From positions 1,785 through 10,697 of the forward strand of contig JAGIAF010000104.1 in NCBI GenBank assembly GCA_017745015.1: a stretch of DNA of 8,913 nt, read 5' to 3'. This document shows positions 6,081 through 8,913 of the stretch, piece after piece. Both the position numbers and the translations under genes were made by a program. The stretch is from Bdellovibrio sp. (lineage in GTDB: Bacteria; Bdellovibrionota; Bdellovibrionia; Bdellovibrionales; Bdellovibrionaceae). The stretch's first letter is position 1; each line of letters starts with the position of its first letter. The notes beneath the pieces are model-generated. The model saw only the letters and a list, made by a program, of their open reading frames with translations, did not search any database and was not told where the DNA came from.

Positions 6081-7132
6081 GTCGCATCCCCCGCTTCACG
6101 CATTGCCAGACCTGTAACCACTCCAGCAAAAGAGCTGATTTGTGCTAGATATTCCGGAGAGAACTTTTTCGGATTTGCCTTCACCTTTAAGAAAGGATTG
6201 AACGGCTCCATTGGAATACCTGTCACACGTGAAATAGTTTCAATAAGACCGGATGTCGAAGAGCTTCCGCCAGTGTAAAAACAACGATTCAAATTCAAAC
6301 CGTTTGTTGTGGCGCTGAGGAAATCCAAGCTGCTGCGAATCTCTTCGGTAACTGCCTCGTTCGTAGCGCTGATCACGCTATGAACTTCATCTGGAACTTC
6401 GCGCTTAGAAACTGCACTTAACTTCAATGCTTCAGCTTCGGGGATTGTAACCCCCATCGCCTTATGTATCTCGTTCGTGTAGTTGGCACCGCCGACTGGA
6501 ATGTCACGGCAGAAGATGACTTCGCCATGGTGAAGAACCACAAAGTTAGTGATGGACGCGCCGAAGTTGAAAATACCGATAGCTTCGCCAGGGAATTTTC
6601 CATGGTTTGCTTCAAAGGCATTGGCCAATGCAAAACCACTGACATCTAAGATGCTGCAATTATGACCGGTCATCTCTACGACTTGCGTATACTGAGTCAC
6701 AAGTTCGTTTTGAGCAGCGATCAACAAAATATCCATTGCATCCGGTGTGGAGCTGGTCGCCAAGATATGGTGAGCCAAACTGATATTATTGATATCAAAC
6801 GGAATGTACTGTTCAGCCTCGAAACGAATTTGATCGCGTACTAACTTGCGATCCATTTTTGGAATTGTGATTTTCTTAACGATAACCGCAGTTCCCCACA
6901 TCGCTGTGGCGATATTTTTTCGTTTCGATTTCACTTCGGAGATAAGCTGTTGAATCGCGACACTCACAGAGGCGATGTCAACGATTTCACCACCGGAGAC
7001 AGAGTTCGGAGGGGTTGGCGCGAAACCAAAAGAGAGAAGCTGGGCTCCCTTTCCGTTGAAGTCCATTTCCGCCAATTTAATAGAACTCGTGCCGATGTCG
7101 AGCCCGATGACTTTCTTCGATTTAAAAAACAT
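6077..7132 (-). CDS. pilM: Type IV pilus assembly protein PilM, actin-like ATPase
   Basis: PilM is the cytoplasmic actin/FtsA-like member of the alignment complex. It binds ATP and the PilN N-terminus, and so connects the complex to the cytoplasmic motor. The 351 residues have the family length. Phosphate-1 motif GLDIGTSSIKL is at residues 10-20, the SHS2-like insert region carries EAEQYIPFDI, and the phosphate-2 region reads FNFGASITNFVV (188-199), then RDIPVGG (209-215). The adenosine-binding turn is YTGGSSS (286-292). Asn189 replaces the Asp of the actin phosphate-2 motif; from memory this also occurs in other deltaproteobacterial PilM proteins. The ATG at 7132 has a weak Shine-Dalgarno (GGGGAAG ten bases upstream). 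It is the first gene of its operon. Confidence 0.97.
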   Translation of the reverse strand: MFFKSKKVIGLDIGTSSIKLAEMDFNGKGAQLLSFGFAPTPPNSVSGGEIVDIASVSVAIQQLISEVKSKRKNIATAMWGTAVIVKKITIPKMDRKLVRDQIRFEAEQYIPFDINNISLAHHILATSSTPDAMDILLIAAQNELVTQYTQVVEMTGHNCSILDVSGFALANAFEANHGKFPGEAIGIFNFGASITNFVVLHHGEVIFCRDIPVGGANYTNEIHKAMGVTIPEAEALKLSAVSKREVPDEVHSVISATNEAVTEEIRSSLDFLSATTNGLNLNRCFYTGGSSSTSGLIETISRVTGIPMEPFNPFLKVKANPKKFSPEYLAQISSFAGVVTGLAMREAGDAT

Positions 7133-7134
7133 TC

Positions 7135-7200
7135 CTAAGCTGCTTCCCCAGATGAACCAGATGTTTTAAAGACCAACGTCTTTAGACGCAAGTCTAACAT
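7135..7200 (-). CDS. Possible leader ORF upstream of pilM (21 codons)
   Basis: An ATG at 7200 opens a frame of 21 codons that ends in TAG at 7137-7135, two bases before the pilM ATG and in a different frame. It starts MLDLRLKTLVF and ends SGSSGEAA. The ATG falls where transcription from the predicted promoter should begin (six bases after the -10), so it would be leaderless. Stop-start proximity and the weak pilM ribosome site would suit coupling by re-initiation. A frame this short can arise by chance; I regard it as a candidate only. Confidence 0.2.
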   Translation of the reverse strand: MLDLRLKTLVFKTSGSSGEAA

Positions 7201-7219
7201 ATTAAAATTATTGTTGGTC
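7171..7219. repeat. Inverted repeat flanking the pilM promoter -10 and start point
   Basis: GACCAAC (7171-7177) and GTTGGTC (7213-7219) are perfect 7-bp inverted copies. The second lies in the promoter spacer directly against the -10 and the first lies in the leader. They could be two half-sites of an operator or the base of a large RNA stem; only the leader copy would be transcribed from the predicted start, which favours a DNA-level role for that promoter. Confidence 0.35.
7182..7197 (-). other. Stem-loop at the predicted 5' end of the pilM transcript
   Basis: TTAGAC and GTCTAA are perfect 6-bp arms around a four-base loop (TTGC on the transcript strand). The hairpin would begin about four bases into the transcript from the promoter at 7207-7235. 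A 5'-terminal stem of this kind can protect an mRNA from decay. No T-run follows, so it is not a terminator. Confidence 0.35.
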
Positions 7220-7235
7220 CTGCCTAGAATGTCAA
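7207..7235 (-). promoter_or_regulatory. Sigma70-type promoter for the pilM operon
   Basis: On the minus strand TTGACA (7235-7230) is followed after exactly 17 bases by AATAAT (7212-7207), a full -35 match and a five-of-six -10 match. It lies in the 112-nt gap between pilD and pilM. The expected start point is near 7200, giving a leader of about 67 nt before pilM. It should let pilMNOPQ and the lipoprotein gene be expressed separately from pilHID. Confidence 0.7.
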
Positions 7236-7244
7236 ACAAGGGGT

Positions 7245-8036
7245 CTAGCTAAGACCAGGGAGAAACAGGTCCAGATACCACAATGCTATGGTCTGGCCAC
7301 CGAACAGATAAAGAACTGCGCCAAGAGCCAGGTAGGGGCCGAAGGGAATCACAGTCTTTAGTCCAGCATTTTGTTTTCTAGCGGTGATAAGTCCGACGAC
7401 ACTTCCGATGATGGCCGATGACATGATTACAAACGGAATCGCCTTCCAACCAAGCAAAGCTCCGATCCAAGCAAGGAGTTTGATATCGCCCCCACCCATA
7501 CCTTCTTGCTTCGTCATGAGGTAATAAACATAGGCCATACCCCACAAAAAACCCCCGCCCATCAATACACCATAAAATGCATCAAGGAATTCGCGCTGAG
7601 GATTCAAAGCCGCCCCTACCAAGCCGATCACGATACCTGAAAGAGTAAACTCATCCGGCAAAATCATGTGATCAAGATCAATGAACGTGCACACTACAAG
7701 GCCGAATGTGAAGAGGAGGTATTCAATCAAGCTCCAAGAAAGTCCCGCATAGTGGTAGCTCAGCATAAATAACACAGCCGTGATCAACTCCACCATTGGA
7801 TAACGGAAAGAGAACTTGGCGCCACAATGACGGCATTTTCCACGCAAGATGAACCAGCTTAGAATTGGAATAAGGTCGTACCATTTAACTGGAGTCTTGC
7901 AGTTGTAACAGTGACTGCGTGGCTTTACGATGCTCTCTTCTCGAGGCAAGCGATAGATAACGACGTTAGCAAAGCTGCCGAAAACCGCGCCAAGAATAAA
8001 GAAACAGACGTAAAAATAAAGATCCAGATCAAACAA
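7245..8036 (-). CDS. pilD: Prepilin peptidase / N-methyltransferase PilD
   Basis: PilD is the inner-membrane aspartyl protease that removes the leader peptide from type IV prepilins and pseudopilins and methylates the new N-terminus. The 263 residues have the full two-part layout. The N-terminal domain has GAVFGSFANVVIYRLP and the paired zinc-type motifs CYNC (43-46) and CRHC (68-71), and it is followed by six to seven membrane helices. The catalytic aspartates are D120 in FIDLDHMILPD and D184 in GMGGGDIK. The start is TTG at 8036 with GGAG eight bases upstream; no ATG is available nearby in frame. It overlaps the end of the permease gene by 8 nt, so it is read as part of the pilHID unit. The gene looks complete and functional. 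Confidence 0.95.
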   Translation of the reverse strand: MFDLDLYFYVCFFILGAVFGSFANVVIYRLPREESIVKPRSHCYNCKTPVKWYDLIPILSWFILRGKCRHCGAKFSFRYPMVELITAVLFMLSYHYAGLSWSLIEYLLFTFGLVVCTFIDLDHMILPDEFTLSGIVIGLVGAALNPQREFLDAFYGVLMGGGFLWGMAYVYYLMTKQEGMGGGDIKLLAWIGALLGWKAIPFVIMSSAIIGSVVGLITARKQNAGLKTVIPFGPYLALGAVLYLFGGQTIALWYLDLFLPGLS

Positions 8037-8799
8037 TGTCTTTTCTCCTAAAGAAGAAATTTGTCAAAAGAACGTAAATAAGGAACCAGCCTGTCATGTG
8101 AGCTATCATCCAAGCCACATCATTATTCGTGAGACCCTTTTCCAAGAAATATGCGGATTTCCAATTCAGGCGGTACAAGTTCGGCACAATCCAATGTAGC
8201 GCTTTGACGGCTTGAATGAAGAACGCCTCCTTGCTTTTTTCAGCAAAGAACGCCAAATCACCGAGCCAGTGCCCCAACAGGAAAATCACTACTCCTGAAC
8301 TCAAAGCCAGAACCGGACGAACTACTAAGCTGAGGCAAATAACCAGAGCTAGAATCACAGCGCTTTCAAACCAAAGACTGAGGCAAATCTGCGTGAAGGA
8401 CAGCCACAAATTAGATTCTCCCCAAAGGCCCAATAAAGTCGCAAGCAGAAGACCTAAAGCGACTACGAGAAACGAATTCAAAGCCAGCACGCCAAAGATT
8501 TTACCCAAGATAAACTGGGCTCGACTCACAGGGCGCGAAAGAATCAACAAACAGGTTTGTTTTTCAACTTCCTTGGCAATCAGATAAGCTCCTGAAAAAA
8601 GAGAAATCCCCAACATAGAGATCTGCACCGCCAAGAAACCAAAATCCGCTAAGATCTTTCTTTGCTCTGCCAAAGACAGAGCTCCAAGCAAGAAACTCAG
8701 TGCAATCAAAACCACAGCTATAACGATCACCACAAAGAATACTTTTTCACGTAACATTTCACGCAATGTGGTCTTTGCAAGAGTCCAAACCTTAGACAT
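8029..8799 (-). CDS. pilI: ABC-2 type transporter permease, PilI-like
   Basis: This 256-residue inner-membrane protein is an ABC-2 permease of the NosY/GldF style. A basic amphipathic N-terminus is followed by about six membrane helices (about 20-42, 52-74, 98-125, 132-158, 160-180, 228-250). The cytoplasmic segment KEVEKQTCLLILSRPVSR (76-93), with GK shortly after, is characteristic of the family. In Myxococcus the pilGHI genes lie between pilA and pilD, and loss of the transporter blocks pilus assembly. The position directly before pilD supports calling it PilI, though sequence alone would only say ABC-2 permease. The ATG at 8799 overlaps the ATPase stop by 8 nt and has AGGGAGG six bases upstream. 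The substrate is unknown. Confidence 0.88.
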   Translation of the reverse strand: MSKVWTLAKTTLREMLREKVFFVVIVIAVVLIALSFLLGALSLAEQRKILADFGFLAVQISMLGISLFSGAYLIAKEVEKQTCLLILSRPVSRAQFILGKIFGVLALNSFLVVALGLLLATLLGLWGESNLWLSFTQICLSLWFESAVILALVICLSLVVRPVLALSSGVVIFLLGHWLGDLAFFAEKSKEAFFIQAVKALHWIVPNLYRLNWKSAYFLEKGLTNNDVAWMIAHMTGWFLIYVLLTNFFFRRKDIV

Positions 8800-8913
8800 T
8801 GCCAGCCTCCCTGTTCTTTTGAACTTGGAAAGCTTTTTCCAAACTTTGGAATTCAGACATAAACGCTGGCAAGCCGCCTTCGTACAAAATTTTGCCTTTA
8901 TTCACTACTACAA
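8792..8913 (-). CDS. pilH: ABC transporter ATP-binding protein, PilH-like, C-terminal 39 residues only
   Basis: Only the last 39 codons are present; the gene enters from beyond the window end. The peptide starts VVVNKGKILYEGG, the usual piece just after the H-loop strand of an ABC ATPase (the nucleotide-binding domain ends with a strand and 'G-x-I-x-x-x-G'), and ends with a charged tail, FQVQKNREAGNV. The Walker motifs are outside the window. The TAA at 8794-8792 overlaps the permease ATG, so the two form one transporter. By gene order this corresponds to PilH of the Myxococcus pil cluster; the symbol rests on context. Confidence 0.75.
   Translation of the reverse strand, partial: VVVNKGKILYEGGLPAFMSEFQSLEKAFQVQKNREAGNV

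Noticed and set aside
6563..6571. Asn189 in place of Asp in the PilM phosphate-2 motif, suggesting a dead ATPase
   Set aside because: From memory, deltaproteobacterial PilM proteins often have N-x-G-A at this position, so it is probably a clade variant and not loss of function.
1..8913. A hidden defence system, mobile element, CRISPR or phage remnant
   Set aside because: Both strands are accounted for by pilus genes, rarA and two small genes; there are no transposase, integrase, tRNA, spaced repeats or abrupt composition changes that I can see.

Overview
The window is most likely from a Bdellovibrio-type predatory bacterium (Bdellovibrionota) or a close relative. Base composition is moderate, close to half GC. 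The type IV pilus genes stand in the order pilH-pilI-pilD-pilM-pilN-pilO-pilP-pilQ, which is the arrangement known from Myxococcus and its deltaproteobacterial relatives. The organism assignment is an inference from gene order and protein style, not from a marker gene.

Layout, read along the minus strand, which carries nearly everything. The window opens at its high-coordinate end with the last 39 codons of an ABC ATPase (PilH-like), then the ABC-2 permease (PilI-like), then the prepilin peptidase PilD. These three overlap by 8 nt at each junction. A 112-nt gap follows, holding a strong sigma70-type promoter (TTGACA, 17 nt, AATAAT), a short inverted repeat around it, and a possible 21-codon leader ORF that stops 2 nt before pilM. 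Then come pilM, pilN, pilO and pilP, each start overlapping the previous stop by 4 nt (ATGA or GTGA). After a 49-nt gap with a perfect Shine-Dalgarno comes pilQ, and 15 nt further an unrecognised lipoprotein gene. A rho-independent terminator at 1352-1378 closes the unit. Beyond it a small secreted-protein gene runs on the plus strand, diverging from rarA (minus strand, cut by the window start).

How the genes work together: PilD cleaves and N-methylates prepilins. PilM (cytoplasmic actin-like), PilN and PilO (inner membrane) and PilP (periplasmic) form the alignment complex that joins the pilus motor to the PilQ secretin pore in the outer membrane. The PilHI ABC transporter is genetically linked to pilus assembly in Myxococcus, but its substrate is not settled. 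The pilin and the motor ATPases are not in this window.

The most unusual points are these. PilQ carries an apparent lipobox and a disordered tether of about 140 residues, while PilP lacks any cysteine and is anchored by a membrane helix, the reverse of the usual lipidation pattern. An uncharacterised four-cysteine lipoprotein ends the operon. The pilM leader has a promoter and a candidate leaderless upstream ORF. I found no CRISPR array, tRNA, rRNA, insertion sequence or prophage, and no gene-free stretch longer than 300 nt.
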